64,000 bases of DNA, taken from contig NC_009388.2 of the NCBI RefSeq assembly GCF_000002875.2, forward strand, positions 267,501-331,500, in the 5' to 3' direction. The notes under the pieces were generated by a model. The model was not told the DNA's origin. It did no database searches and saw nothing but the letters and a program-made list of their open reading frames with translations. This document shows positions 41,336 to 52,800 of the stretch, piece by piece. Both the position numbers and the translations under genes were made by a program. Numbering within the stretch: position 1 is the first letter of the stretch; each line of letters begins with the position of its first letter. This DNA is from Leishmania infantum JPCM5. Lineage: Eukaryota > Euglenozoa > Kinetoplastea > Trypanosomatida > Trypanosomatidae.

Positions 41336-44300
41336 TCAAGAGGCGCTCGCGTTCACCGGGCACGCATCACCCTTCACGCTCCCCCCTGCTTCGCTGCCGG
41401 CAGCGACCGCACTGAGGAGTGCAGCAGCACCACCACCCACAGCAGTGCAACCGCCAGCCTGTGTCGGGGCGCTCACCTTCGCACACGTTCTCGCTGCGCA
41501 CGTCTCCATGGAGCTGGCAGCGGCCACCTCACGAATGGCGTCCTGGATCTCCGGCAGCACCGTTAGCGGGGAGCGTGTCATCCTCTCCGGCAGCGCGTTC
41601 GGCAGCAGCGGGTGCACGGTGATGCCGTCCTTGACGCCGATCTCGATCACGCACCCTTTCGGGATACGGATGGTCGGCGACAGCTCAGGGATGACGTCCA
41701 TGAAGAAGGACAGGATACCCTGTGCTGGCACGGCCGGCGCGACGACGAACACGGGGGACTGCGTGCGCATGACGGCCATCAGCGCCGGCTCCAGGCGGAC
41801 GTTGACCTGCCGGCAGCTCTCACCATTCGGTAGCTGGGTGCAGTAGGACAGGCGCGGGTCAGCACCGCTCAGGGCGCGCTGCAGGTGCGAGACGGCCTCC
41901 TCATGCGTGGCATAGTGTACCCGCGGCGGGAGGGGGGCCGCGAGCCATTCCGCGGCCGTGACACTCCCGACTGGCGCCGACGATGCAGTCGCGTCCGCTT
42001 CACCGCTGCCCTTGCGTGACTGGTGCTGCTGCCCTGCTGCTGCTGCGCCGGCCCTTGCGTCGCCGACCACGTCTTCGTCGTCCACGTCGTACAGGAGCGC
42101 AGACAGCCGAGGGTATTTTTCCTTTACCCATGCGGCTGTGTGGCCGCTGAAGCGCCCGAAGTTGATGTTGTCGAGTCCCGGCACCGCGCAGAGCACCTCA
42201 TCGCCTACGTCCTCCTCGTCTGCATCTACCTGGTCGCTGTTGTCCTCGTGCACGGACTGCTCCTCCGCCACGCCCCCGTCGTGCTGCGGCGGATCCTGCG
42301 GCGCCTCGCTCGATGCGTTCGGCGTCGACGGTCCACTGCCGGTAGTCGCGACCGCATCGGCTGGCGCGAGGGTCGCCTTCGCCGCACATTGCTGCCCCGC
42401 CGGCGCGCTGTGCTGGTTCGCGCTGCTGGATACCTGCAGCGCAGAGGCGTCTTCTTCCTGCGTAGCGCCCTCCATCAGCGGTGCCAGCGTGCTCAGCACG
42501 CAGTAGTTGGTGGCGTGCAGCACCACCATGTGCGGAACGTATCGATCTTGAATGAAGTGCTTCAGCGCCAGTGCGTAGGCCTCGCCTTGGGCCGTCAGCC
42601 GCTCGTCACCACCGTAGACGTGCTTGCTGTCACCGACGGTCTCGCCGGGCAGTGCCACGTAAATCGGGAAGGCGATGGGGTGAAGATTTAGGAGGAAGAA
42701 AGCGATGCGACTGCCCAATCCGTTCGGCACGCGGTGCAGTATGACGTGGTGCTTGACGTTGACGATCTTAATGTACGGCATCCGTTCCTCGGGTTCTAGC
42801 GTTTCGTAAACCTTCTCGTACTGCAAGATGCGGTTGCGGAACTCGGAGATGACGGCGCTGACATCCTTGAGGTTCCTGAAGTCATCGTTGCCGCACTTGC
42901 TGCGCAAGATGTTCTCCGTGACGATGGTGTCGTCGGTGCACACGGATTCGATGAAGAGAAGCCGGTACGGCACCGCATGCCGCTGTGCCTCTTTCTGGAA
43001 GTAGTCCGACAGCCACGCCCGTCGCTTGCGCGTCGTGTTCGTTGCGTCGAGGATACCGACGGCGAGCGAGTGGGAGGCAATGAAGTTGACGAGATCCTCG
43101 CAGGCCAGCTCCGCCATGCGCTCCCGCAGCTGCGCTCCTTGCGGGTTGTCCGGATTGAAGAAGTCCGCGCCAGCGGTGGCCTCGACCCCGAGCAGCTGCC
43201 GCCGGTAGTTGCCGGCGTTGAACACCTTGCACGGCACACCTTTCCAGTTCATGTAGCGCACGAGCCGCTTGCTGATGAAACTCTTGCCTCGCCCTGGCAG
43301 CCCCACCATGCACACAATGACCGAGACCGTGTCGCTGATCGTGGTGTAGCTCGAGTGGTGCAGCGCGGCCAGCTCCACCAGCTCGTGGTGCATCTCCTGC
43401 AGGAAGGGTTGCTCCTCGGCTGTGTGGCTACCGGCCGTCGGCGCCGCCGCCGGTGCCGCCGCTGATGCTGCTACCAGGACTTTGGCAGTCTCGGCAGGGA
43501 CGGCAGTGGCGTTGCTCGACGAAGACGGGGCCGCTACGACGGGGACAGAGAAGAATGACGTTACATCGCTGTTACCATTCTTCGTGATGGCGCTGCTGCT
43601 GTTGCCGCCATCGCCGCCGCCGCCGCCGCTTGGTGAGGCAGGCTCAGCCACAGCGGCCTCTATCTTGGCTGGGTCGCATACGGCACGCGGCGCTTGAAGC
43701 AGCGGCGGCGGCGTCGAGTGCCCGTCACAGGAGTACTTGCCTCTCAGCTGCTGCTGGTTGCCCAGCACGCCGAACGCGGTCAGGCGGTAGTGGTGGTGGT
43801 GCTCTTCAAACGACTGCTGGCCCATGTCGCAAAGGCTGCTGCTCGCCGCGCCGGCGCCACGCGGCGAGCCGCCACCGGAGGCGGCCGTCGCCGCGGTCGT
43901 CGATGAGGTCATCGACGTGGCGGCGCCGCCGTGATAGCCACTCAACTCCTCGTGCGAGTCAACGCCAAGAAGTTGCAAGGGGTGCAGGATGCGCATGGGG
44001 CAGGCGACCGCATCCGCAGTCGTTGTGGCGCCTCCCCGCTCGGCCGCTGGGGAGCGGCTGTCTGGACGCCGCGGCGGACGCAGGAGCATGTGCCGCTGCT
44101 GCGCACCACCGCCGGACGCTGCTGCCGAAGTTGCTGGGGTGGCAACTGCAGTTGTCGCCGCGCCGGTCGCCGCCGTCGGCGCTGGCGGAGGACAGAGTTT
44201 GCTGGGCACCTCGCCAGGAAAGCTTCCTGTCGCGTTGAAGTTGTAGTCGTTACGGCTGCGTTGCTGCTTGTCTTCCCCCGCGGAGAGTATGGGTGGACTG

Positions 44301-47300
44301 CCACTCCGCAACCAGTCCGACGACGCGGAAGCAAAGGCGCCATGGGGGCTTCTGCCGCTCTCGCTCTGCATGCGACGGCGATGCGTGCTGCAGTAACCGC
44401 GCCGGCCAAGGAAGGCATCTAAGATGCCCTCGGCATTGGTGTCCGCGAGCGGCTCATCACTGTCGTGCCAGCCAGCCATCGCACCCGCGGCAGTGGCGGC
44501 GGTAGTCGTGATGAGGGACGTGCTAGAGTGCGTGCGTGATGGCGGTTGCTGCATCGCCGCCTGGCCCGTGCCTTCGCCGCTGCACTCGTCCATCGCATCC
44601 GCCAGGTACGTCGGCGCCGACATGACGTGCCGCTCGAGGAGATGTCCGCCCACACTGGCGCTACCGCTACCAAAACTGGTGGCGGGGCCGTTTATGCCGA
44701 GCGTGATGGGCAGCGGCGCCGTGCTCTCGTGACTGCGGCTGCTGCTGAAGGGCGGCGAGGAGGGCGCCGTTGTGGCGGCGCCTGCGTTTGACTCCGCCGC
44801 GATGAGACCGCGAGAGTGCGCGGCTGCTGTCGAGTCTAGCGAAGACAGGAACACAGGCCTCTGCGGGGAGCTGCCGTGGGGAATGTTGTTGTGCCGCCAT
44901 CGCGGGGTCGACATGGACGCCAAGCGCTCGTGTGTCGTCAGAGTGCTGTAGGCACCCGCTGAATTCGCCATCACCCTTGCTTCTTGCTGTGACGCGAGGC
45001 GCTGCGGCAACGATCGCGACGCAGGGACTCTGGTGTCGTACATGGTCAGCCAAGCCGGCGGCTTCGGTGTCGCAGCGGGGGGCGCGTCGCTGGCGGCCGT
45101 CGTGTCGGCAGCCACAGATGCTTGGCTCGGCGCCGAGCGGGCGGCGGCCGCTTCTGCAGGGGCAGAGTGGATGCCCCACCCCACCGCGTGCGGCGGCACA
45201 TCGCTGTCGCTCCAGCTCTCCGCGTCCATAGTGGTGACGGAGGCGGTGGCCTTGGCAGGATACCGGTTCAAGTTTGAGGGCCTGGAGGGCGACGGTGTGG
45301 AGGCAGCCGAGGACAACGAGACTGGGTGCCGCTGCTGCTGCGGTTGCCGGGAGGGAGGTGGGGGCAGCCCCGGCGACTGTATGAGCGACGACCCCGACGA
45401 TGCAGATTGGTACTGCACGGAGGTGTCTATCTGTGTAGCGGTGCCGGCGCACAGCGTGAGGGAGCCTGCCGGCGAGTTGCCGAGAGGCAGGACGCCTCCG
45501 GCACTGTCCAAGTTGCGCCGTTGCGCCGAGGAGTGGCCGATGGGCGAGGTAGACGAGCTCGGGTACGCGCTCATGTCAGCAGAGCCCTCATCTGCGGCCC
45601 GTTTTGCGCTTCGCACGGTCGCAGGTGAGCTATCGTCACCTCCGCTGCCGGTGACAGCACCGTCACCGCCGTCCTGGATGAGGTGCTTGCTGCGGATTAC
45701 AGTGAGCAGATAGCGGGCGACGCCGCTGTGCCGGTTCGCCGCGGCGCAGTCGAGTGGCGTGCGGCCGTTGTTGTCGACAGCCACGACATTGGCACCGAAG
45801 GAGAGGAGCACGCGCACAATGGCTTGATTGCCCTCTCCGGCCGCCACGTGCAGCGGGGTGCAGCCGTTGTAGTCGCGGTCGTTTACATTGCACAGTCCCT
45901 CCTGCAGGAGGTACTGCAGTTGCGAGGCGTTGCTGGCGCGGACGAGGGCGAAGATGTTGCGCGCCGTCGCCTCCTTCTGCAACAGTTCCAGCTGCTTGTG
46001 CAGCCGATGTCGCCGCCGCTTGAGCTCAGCGATCAGCGCGGACCTGTTCTGCTGCATGACGACGGACGCGGCGAAGGGATCGCGCAGCGTGGAGGCGCCG
46101 GCTACCGTGGAGCTGCCAGAGAAGAGGGTAGAGGAGTTGACGAAGGTGCCCAAGCTTCCTGCACCAACGTTGATAGCTGACACCCCGCCCGCGATGCCGG
46201 CGATGCTGTTGTTGCTGATGGCGTTCATGTTGGCGCTGCTTGAGCTCCAGAAAGAGTTGCTGGCGACGCTGGTGGTGCGCTGGCCCAGAGCGGCGGTAGC
46301 GCTCAGCACACCGGAATTGTTCGCCTGCTGCTGTTGCTGTTTCGGCCACAGCGGAGACGTGGCCGTGCTGTTGCCAAGCAGCCCGCCCAACGCCGTCGCC
46401 GAGCTCATGCCGATCAGGTACGACGGGGCAGTGAGCGAGCGCTTCAGCATCGCTGCGCGATTCACCGACCTGATGCCAGCGCTACCGCCAGTTTCCAAGC
46501 CTTGTCGCAGGAGAGCCTCTTCCTCCAGTGAGTCGGAAGCCACCGCACCACCGGTGGCGCCGCCTGCCGCACGGGACTGCGAAGAGGCGCCACCGAGGGC
46601 CGCCGCGCGATCAATGTCGAGGGACTGCGGTGCCTTCTGCATGTGTGCATCGTCGACACCCTGCAGATAGAGGGTCGTACGCGCCTCCGTCCTGAAGGCC
46701 CTCGCCGTGCCTGTTGTTGCTGCTGCTGCTGCTGCTGCGGCGGCGGCGGCGGCCTCCACCATGTCCTCGTCGGTGACGGAGGCCGGGAGCGCGCATGTGT
46801 GTTCGGAAGTCTGATGTGAGTCGACGAGGCTGTATATGCTGCCTTCCTCCCTCGATGCAAAACTCGTGACGCGTGGAAGATCGCCGCGACTGTCGTCACT
46901 GTGCTGTGGCTGGCCCGTCGCCACCAAGTGCTGCTGACCTGCTGCATCGGCCGCCACGATATCATCTTCCGCCTCTGCGCCATCAGCGGCACTGTCGCCG
47001 GTCGCTGGCCCGAAGCTGACCGTGCCCGTAGGATCCAGCGTGGCGAAAGTGTGCCGCACACCAAGGCGGCGTGCCGCATCGTAAGAGGTGGCAGGGGCCG
47101 CGGCACCTGCCGACACTGATGCTGATGGTGCAGGTGCGCAAGTGGAGAATGGTGTCGCGGCCGTGGTCGCCTCGGACGGAGCCTGCGCGTCCTCGCCAGA
47201 CACCTTGCTCGCGAGCGACATGGGCGCTGCCTTGGTATGCGAGAGAGCTCGCTTCAGCTCCGTCGTTGGAGTATTAGTGGTGAGCATGCCTCTGCCACTC

Positions 47301-48517
47301 AGGAGCTGCGCCGGTGAGGACTCCAGCGCTGCAGGAGACTCAGCGTCTGGCAAGCTGCCCCCACCGCTGGACATCGGCGTCGCGTGTGGGGATGGAAAGA
47401 CGGCCGTGCGGCCAGAGGTGGAAGACGTCGGCGCAGTGCGCCGCAGCTGCACCTTGGTCGTTGGACTACTCACGGACGTGCTCGGGTTCGACGCTGATTT
47501 ATGCGCCCGGGCCGCCACCGCCGCGCCCATTGCCGCGGTCGTCGGAACATTGGAGAAGAGCGGCGCTGGCACGTTGCCGCCACGCCGGCGGCCGAGCGCC
47601 CCCTCGCTCGAAGCGGCGACGGCGCGGCGCTGACGGCCGCGACCCTTCTGCTGCTGTTGCTGGAAGGCCACTGCAGCCACTGGCGCCGCACCCCAGTGCC
47701 AGGCCTGTGCACTTGCCGTCAACCCCACCGGGTTGCTCCGCTGCTTTCTACAGACGCGCTGACTGCTTCTATCAATCCCGGCCCCCGCGGTGATCGGCGA
47801 TGTGGTGGTGGTGGTGGGGCTAGCGTTGACGTGTACGGGTGTGCGCTGCGCCGCTTCGGCTGGGAGGTGCTCGTTAAAACCCGCGGTGCCAGACATACTT
47901 GCGTTGCCATACCGCGCCGTCTCGGCTGGCGACCTCTGCGTGCTGCTCTTCGCCGTGGATGGCGAGGTCGGCGAGGCGAGACAGACGCTGCCGTACCGCG
48001 AGTGCGTGCCTAGGCGATGGCGCAGTGGTTGGTTCTGGGGGAGCGCCGCTGCCTCCAACGCGCCACTGCTGCCGCACCGCGCATGCGTGGCGAGTTCCGA
48101 TGCCGCGGAAACGAGCGAGCCTGTTCCGCGACTTCTGCTGCCGCCGTCCGCTGCGCCAAACGCTCCGCGCGTGCGACCACTACCTCTGCCGCTAACGCCG
48201 CAGCGCCACACCTGCAGGTCTGCCAGGGTGCGCGTCGTCGCGGAATATGTCGGGGTGCTGAAGGGGGACAGGCGGGGCCGCACAGGCAACTCAAGACCGA
48301 CGTCTCCGGGGCTTGGTGGGCTCACGGTCAACGCCCCTCCTGTTCGGCTCTGCATGTGCTGCTGCAGTGCTTGGCTGCCGTACATGAGGAATGAAACATC
48401 ACGTCGGTGAGGCTGCTGCTGCTGCGGTTGCGGTAGGCGACCGTGGTTGTCGTCGCCGTCGCCCTGAGTAACACCCTCTTGGTCGTCCGCGGCGGGCGAC
48501 GCACTCGCCTCGCTCAT
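41336..48517 (-). CDS. Ankyrin-repeat 6-phosphofructo-2-kinase with degenerate fructose-2,6-bisphosphatase domain
   Basis: The protein has 2393 residues from the ATG at 48517 (MSEASASPAADD). The first 800 residues are low complexity. Two to three ankyrin repeats follow near residues 850-940 (NGCTPLHVAAGEGNQAIVRVLL and NGRTPLDCAAANRHSGVARYLL). The kinase domain is intact: GLPGRGKSFISKRL with Walker Lys1745, FNAGNYRR, FFNPDN, ILDATNTTRKRRAW and FIESVCTDD. It makes fructose 2,6-bisphosphate, in trypanosomatids an activator of pyruvate kinase. The phosphatase half has lost both catalytic histidines. The RHGE motif reads LPGE (Pro1957), and the second His site reads VVAPAV (Pro2261), although NGESCRQVNVRLEP is kept. 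An insert of about 75 residues also interrupts the phosphatase half. It should therefore be a monofunctional kinase. Trypanosomatid family members with ankyrin extensions are known. Confidence 0.93.
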   Translation of the reverse strand: MSEASASPAADDQEGVTQGDGDDNHGRLPQPQQQQPHRRDVSFLMYGSQALQQHMQSRTGGALTVSPPSPGDVGLELPVRPRLSPFSTPTYSATTRTLADLQVWRCGVSGRGSGRTRGAFGAADGGSRSRGTGSLVSAASELATHARCGSSGALEAAALPQNQPLRHRLGTHSRYGSVCLASPTSPSTAKSSTQRSPAETARYGNASMSGTAGFNEHLPAEAAQRTPVHVNASPTTTTTSPITAGAGIDRSSQRVCRKQRSNPVGLTASAQAWHWGAAPVAAVAFQQQQQKGRGRQRRAVAASSEGALGRRRGGNVPAPLFSNVPTTAAMGAAVAARAHKSASNPSTSVSSPTTKVQLRRTAPTSSTSGRTAVFPSPHATPMSSGGGSLPDAESPAALESSPAQLLSGRGMLTTNTPTTELKRALSHTKAAPMSLASKVSGEDAQAPSEATTAATPFSTCAPAPSASVSAGAAAPATSYDAARRLGVRHTFATLDPTGTVSFGPATGDSAADGAEAEDDIVAADAAGQQHLVATGQPQHSDDSRGDLPRVTSFASREEGSIYSLVDSHQTSEHTCALPASVTDEDMVEAAAAAAAAAAAATTGTARAFRTEARTTLYLQGVDDAHMQKAPQSLDIDRAAALGGASSQSRAAGGATGGAVASDSLEEEALLRQGLETGGSAGIRSVNRAAMLKRSLTAPSYLIGMSSATALGGLLGNSTATSPLWPKQQQQQANNSGVLSATAALGQRTTSVASNSFWSSSSANMNAISNNSIAGIAGGVSAINVGAGSLGTFVNSSTLFSGSSTVAGASTLRDPFAASVVMQQNRSALIAELKRRRHRLHKQLELLQKEATARNIFALVRASNASQLQYLLQEGLCNVNDRDYNGCTPLHVAAGEGNQAIVRVLLSFGANVVAVDNNGRTPLDCAAANRHSGVARYLLTVIRSKHLIQDGGDGAVTGSGGDDSSPATVRSAKRAADEGSADMSAYPSSSTSPIGHSSAQRRNLDSAGGVLPLGNSPAGSLTLCAGTATQIDTSVQYQSASSGSSLIQSPGLPPPPSRQPQQQRHPVSLSSAASTPSPSRPSNLNRYPAKATASVTTMDAESWSDSDVPPHAVGWGIHSAPAEAAAARSAPSQASVAADTTAASDAPPAATPKPPAWLTMYDTRVPASRSLPQRLASQQEARVMANSAGAYSTLTTHERLASMSTPRWRHNNIPHGSSPQRPVFLSSLDSTAAAHSRGLIAAESNAGAATTAPSSPPFSSSRSHESTAPLPITLGINGPATSFGSGSASVGGHLLERHVMSAPTYLADAMDECSGEGTGQAAMQQPPSRTHSSTSLITTTAATAAGAMAGWHDSDEPLADTNAEGILDAFLGRRGYCSTHRRRMQSESGRSPHGAFASASSDWLRSGSPPILSAGEDKQQRSRNDYNFNATGSFPGEVPSKLCPPPAPTAATGAATTAVATPATSAAASGGGAQQRHMLLRPPRRPDSRSPAAERGGATTTADAVACPMRILHPLQLLGVDSHEELSGYHGGAATSMTSSTTAATAASGGGSPRGAGAASSSLCDMGQQSFEEHHHHYRLTAFGVLGNQQQLRGKYSCDGHSTPPPLLQAPRAVCDPAKIEAAVAEPASPSGGGGGDGGNSSSAITKNGNSDVTSFFSVPVVAAPSSSSNATAVPAETAKVLVAASAAAPAAAPTAGSHTAEEQPFLQEMHHELVELAALHHSSYTTISDTVSVIVCMVGLPGRGKSFISKRLVRYMNWKGVPCKVFNAGNYRRQLLGVEATAGADFFNPDNPQGAQLRERMAELACEDLVNFIASHSLAVGILDATNTTRKRRAWLSDYFQKEAQRHAVPYRLLFIESVCTDDTIVTENILRSKCGNDDFRNLKDVSAVISEFRNRILQYEKVYETLEPEERMPYIKIVNVKHHVILHRVPNGLGSRIAFFLLNLHPIAFPIYVALPGETVGDSKHVYGGDERLTAQGEAYALALKHFIQDRYVPHMVVLHATNYCVLSTLAPLMEGATQEEDASALQVSSSANQHSAPAGQQCAAKATLAPADAVATTGSGPSTPNASSEAPQDPPQHDGGVAEEQSVHEDNSDQVDADEEDVGDEVLCAVPGLDNINFGRFSGHTAAWVKEKYPRLSALLYDVDDEDVVGDARAGAAAAGQQHQSRKGSGEADATASSAPVGSVTAAEWLAAPLPPRVHYATHEEAVSHLQRALSGADPRLSYCTQLPNGESCRQVNVRLEPALMAVMRTQSPVFVVAPAVPAQGILSFFMDVIPELSPTIRIPKGCVIEIGVKDGITVHPLLPNALPERMTRSPLTVLPEIQDAIREVAAASSMETCAARTCAKVSAPTQAGGCTAVGGGAAALLSAVAAGSEAGGSVKGDACPVNASAS

Positions 48518-48634
48518 GTGAACGTGTCGCAGCGGCCGTTGGGTGGGTATGCAGGTGGGGCCTTGATGGCGCACTATGCCGATTACAGGGCGGGACACAC
48601 ACACACACACACACACAGACACACACACACACAG

Positions 48635-48667
<33 letters not shown>

Positions 48668-49840
48668 GAGGTATGGGGCGCTAGCGGCGAGGAGAGATGG
48701 GACAGGGCGTACCTATATATGTATATGTATGGAGGGGGGAGCCAAGAGAACAAGGATGAGCACACACACGAGAGATCACGAGCGCGAGCACCAGCACCGC
48801 CACCTTCTGCTCAAGCAGAGTGCTGTCTCCGTGCGGATCAGCAAGTGAGGAGAAGAGAAGTGGACGAGCAGATGGCTGTGACAGCCGGTGAAAGCACACC
48901 CTGACGGTGTTGTTGATGCAGAGGCTGGCTGCTGTCGCAGTGGAGTGTGCGTGTGTGGTGGTGGTGGTGGGTGTCGAAAGGCGGAGGAGACACCAGCCGG
49001 TAATGGCACAGAATCAGCCACGCCGACAGAGCAGGAAAACGAGCGGCAGAGACTCTGGTCGAGGTAAGGAAGGTGAAAGCGAAGTGGCGAGAGAAAGTGG
49101 AGGGAGGGGCGGAGGGTTCCGGAGCATCAACCGGCGCTGCTGGAGGCACGCACACGTGGCCGCATGTGCGCGCTAGCTTATATACATACATCACCACGGT
49201 GTGTCCACACCGTCTCGCTGCCATACATCCCACCAGGAGCTCAAACACCGCGCGAGCCACCCGGCCCTGCCCCACAGCACCCCATCGCGTGGTGCCAAGC
49301 AGCCGTAGACGCGCGCGTTACCGCTCGTGGGCCGCCTCAGTCCTCTCGGCACCGCCTCTGCCTCGAACTCCACCCACCCAGCTCATAGCCGCTCCCCCTA
49401 TCATGTCGGCTGCCACCCCTTGGGTGCATCTCCACCTTTCCTCAGGGCCGCACTCCGGCGCCCGACACCCCAGTGGGCAGTGTGAGAGGTGGGTGGGGGT
49501 GGGCGATGCCAGCGTGCAACGCGTGTATATGTGTGTGTGTGTGCGAGAGAGAAGGTGAGAGGCGCAGTGGCCGTCATGAATGGTGGCGCTGCCGGTCGTG
49601 GCGACCCTTGCACATCTGGCGGGATGCTGTTGATGAGGAACAGTGAGCAGTTCCTTCTGTGTGTGTGTGCGCCCTCACGCGTGTGCACGTGCGCATCTAT
49701 GCATGTCTATGACGTCTACTGGACACGCAACTGCGCACCAGGGGAGGCACTGCGTGGAGGTTATGTCCCTCCCTCTCGACGGCCGATGATGTCGGCAGCG
49801 GCTCAGGGAGGGGTGGTGGTGAAGAGCGGACTGTTGCGTA
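48518..49840. repeat. Long intergenic spacer with imperfect CA microsatellite
   Basis: No gene is seen. A 69-base imperfect CA array (with CAGA interruptions) spans 48595-48663, about 80 bases upstream of the PFK-2 start. Reading it as TG on the sense strand gives a Cys/Val-repeat peptide that is not coding. Short GT runs occur near 49533 and 49660. Confidence 0.75.
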
Positions 49841-52800
49841 CTAGAAAAATGTGTTCAGCAGGAAGGCGACCCAGAGCACCGCCGTGCGTGTCGCGTAGAC
49901 CGCCATCAGCACGCACCACAGATATCCGGAGGTGTCCTCGGCGCCATCCGGCAACGCGCCGCCCGGAAGGAAAGCTCTATCCGACGCCGCTGCAGCGAAT
50001 CGGACGCCGCCGCCGCCGCTCGTCCTCGCGGACGTCGGCGTGAAGTTGGCCGCTGTCCACGCGTGAGGAAGGACCACGTCACCGCTACTGGTCCTCCGCT
50101 GCGATGGCACGGCGGCCGCCGACCACCACGACGCCGGCTGCGCCAGCCAGAGTAGCTCGACAGTGCGCTCGTCGACGAGTGCTATCTCAACGACGGTCAG
50201 CACCAACGCCACAACCACGCACCAGAGCCGCGGCTGAAGCACGACGTGCAGGTAGAGGAAGGCAGGCAGGACTGGGTTAGTGTGGTGGAGCTGTGGGTTC
50301 AAGGATGAGGCCAGCTCCCGCCCAGCCGCTGTCGCGCCGCCCTCCACGTAGCGCGGCCGCGCATCAGCTCCCCGCGCTGCTCCACCTCGGGCTCTGCGGG
50401 CGCCACTGCTTTTGATGGCGTCGTCGCCGCGCCGCGCACAGAGCACGCAGAAGACGCGCGGCAACACACGCAGTGCGTCGCACAGCCCCTGCATGGCACG
50501 CCGCTCGATGCCGTCGAAAGTGCGCGTGAACACGTTGTTTGCCGAGAGGCTGCCCTCCAGCGTGCTGTCTGGAAAGTGCAACTGAAGAGGCGGTGCCCCC
50601 AGGGCGCGGCTGACGGCGGCGCCGCCCCCCCGCTGTGCCGCTGCCGGATGATCTCCGCGCAGCGTGAATCCCCCCTGCAGCCAATACTGCTGCTGCCGAT
50701 GACGCCCCGGCACGTCTGTCGTTGCGCTGCCGGCGAGATTTCCGCCTTCGCTGTTTCGATGCAGCGGGTGGTAGCGGCTCGCACCGCCACCGGGTCCGCG
50801 CGGCGACATCAGCATGGTGGCGGGTGGGAACGTATGTTGTGCCTCGCCCAGCGTCCCCCAGCCTCCCGTGCCGGGGAGACTGCTGAGCGTGGCACCGTAC
50901 GCGGCGTAGGTGGCACCAAGGCCACTGGGCCCAGTGCTTGCGCCAAGGTTCACGCTGTATCTCAGCGAGTCCAGTCGCTGACGGCCGTGTGTGGCGCCGC
51001 GGCTACCGCAGAGCACGTTCGTAGCGCTGTAGTCCAGCTCGTCGCTGCCGTACGCCCCTCTGTTCGCCCAGCCACCACCACCAACACCGCCGCCGCCGCC
51101 CATTGACATGCTGAGCCAATCGTCGGGGGAGTGGTGCAGGGTCCCCGTGGCGAAGAGCGCTGAGCGGGAGCCGTCGTCCAGTTGGTCACTGTGGCGCGTG
51201 CCGCCGCCGAGGACGCTACTGGAGGACGCGGCATCTCGGCGCGCCATGTTCGACGGCCCTCGCGGCCCCCCCAACCCTGCCCCAGTACTGGCGCTGGCGA
51301 AGACGGTGCCATCGCTATTGGCGATGCTGTCGTTGCGAAACTCGCCACCGCCGCCCGGTCGTCGACGCTTTCCAGCCTCCCCGCCCCACTTGCTTGCGTG
51401 CTCGGCATCTTCGTCTTCCTGCTGCAGCCACCGCCGCCGCTGCGCCATCCAGCATCCCTCTGCCACGGACCACGGCGCCGGCGCGTACCCCGTGATGACG
51501 AGCAGGAGGCACAGACACAGGAGCAGGGAGGCGTGGTACACCTGGAAGAGGGTGATGAAGAGGGCAAAGGCCGGGTAGCCCTGCTCCAGCACCGGGAGCA
51601 CGTGCGCGGCGGCCGCTGCAGCGGCGGTATCATCCGGCGTGGCAGACGCATTGGCGAAGAGTGCGAGCAGCAGCACGGCAGATGCGCCGCTGCCGGCATC
51701 GGCGCCGACCACACCGTCGCTGCCGATGTAGGGGGTAGGGAAGGGCACCGTGATTGCGAGAAGCGCTAGCAGTGATACGCCAGCGGCAAGGGCGCCGAGA
51801 AAGACGTGCACCCGCTGTAGGTAGCGCAGCGTGGAGAGGAAGCGGCGGCGGTATGTCGCCGCGTCGTACAACCAGTAGCAACCGATGCGCGCCATCGCCG
51901 TGCCGCTGGCGTTCGCCGAGGCGGTCACTGCCGTCGTCTCGTCTTGCCGCCGCCCCCCGTCACGACGAGCTCCACTGCTTCGGCCGTAGAGCACGCGCGC
52001 CCACCGCCGCGCACGACGGGCGTCCTCCCTTTCCTGAGCATAACGCAGCTCCGCTTCGGCGGCGTACTCGGCCAGCAGGTCGGCATGCCGCGCGTGGTCG
52101 ATGAAAAGGCCATTGGGCTGCTCGACGTAGCGGTGAGCCCGCAAAGGCGGCCGCCCCCCCCAAGCGTGCGGTTCCACGTTTGCGTCGTCCGTGACCGCTG
52201 CCGCGGTCGCGCTGCCCTTCCTGATGGACTCGGGCGTCACACCCGACCCGGAGGAGAGCGATGCGGCTGCCTGTGCCCCTGTCGCGGAGGCCGGCGTCTG
52301 CCCTTTTCCGGCACCTGCCGCGGCGCCAACCCATCCGCCTTCTGGTGGATGCGCCCCACCGCCCACGCGTGGGGCAGCGTGGCTCTGCAGGACGTTCACA
52401 GATGTCGTGCCGGCACCGCCGCTGCGGATGGATGGGCGGACAACGACGTCGCCGAACACGCGGCCCTCGCCGTGGTTGCGGTCATCTGCCAAACCTGGCG
52501 TTTCGGGTCGATCAGTGAGCGCGTCCGTCGGCGCGGATGCCTCGTCTCCGGCGCGCGAGTCCCCCGGCTCCGCCGATGCCGCGCGCGTGGAGGAGTGGCG
52601 CACCTTCGCCTGCTTCGCCACGCGCACCGCACTGTTGCTCGCCACGTACCACGCCCGAAGCTCCTCCGGCACGCAGTGCTCGTCCGGCTCGTCGGCGGCA
52701 AAGCCGCTTTTCGAGGCGGTGCCCTGTCGCTGCCGTCGCGGATGAGGGGAGGGCACGGCCTCCACGGCCGCGCTTGACAGGGCGCCGCCACTGCCCCGTC

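Noticed and set aside
48518..48658. Cys/Val-repeat N-terminal extension of the PFK-2 protein
   Set aside because: It is translation of the TG microsatellite from a non-ATG codon; the ATG at 48517 is the first credible start.
48595..48663. CRISPR-like or satellite array
   Set aside because: It is an imperfect dinucleotide microsatellite with no spacers; CRISPR arrays are not expected in a nuclear eukaryotic chromosome.
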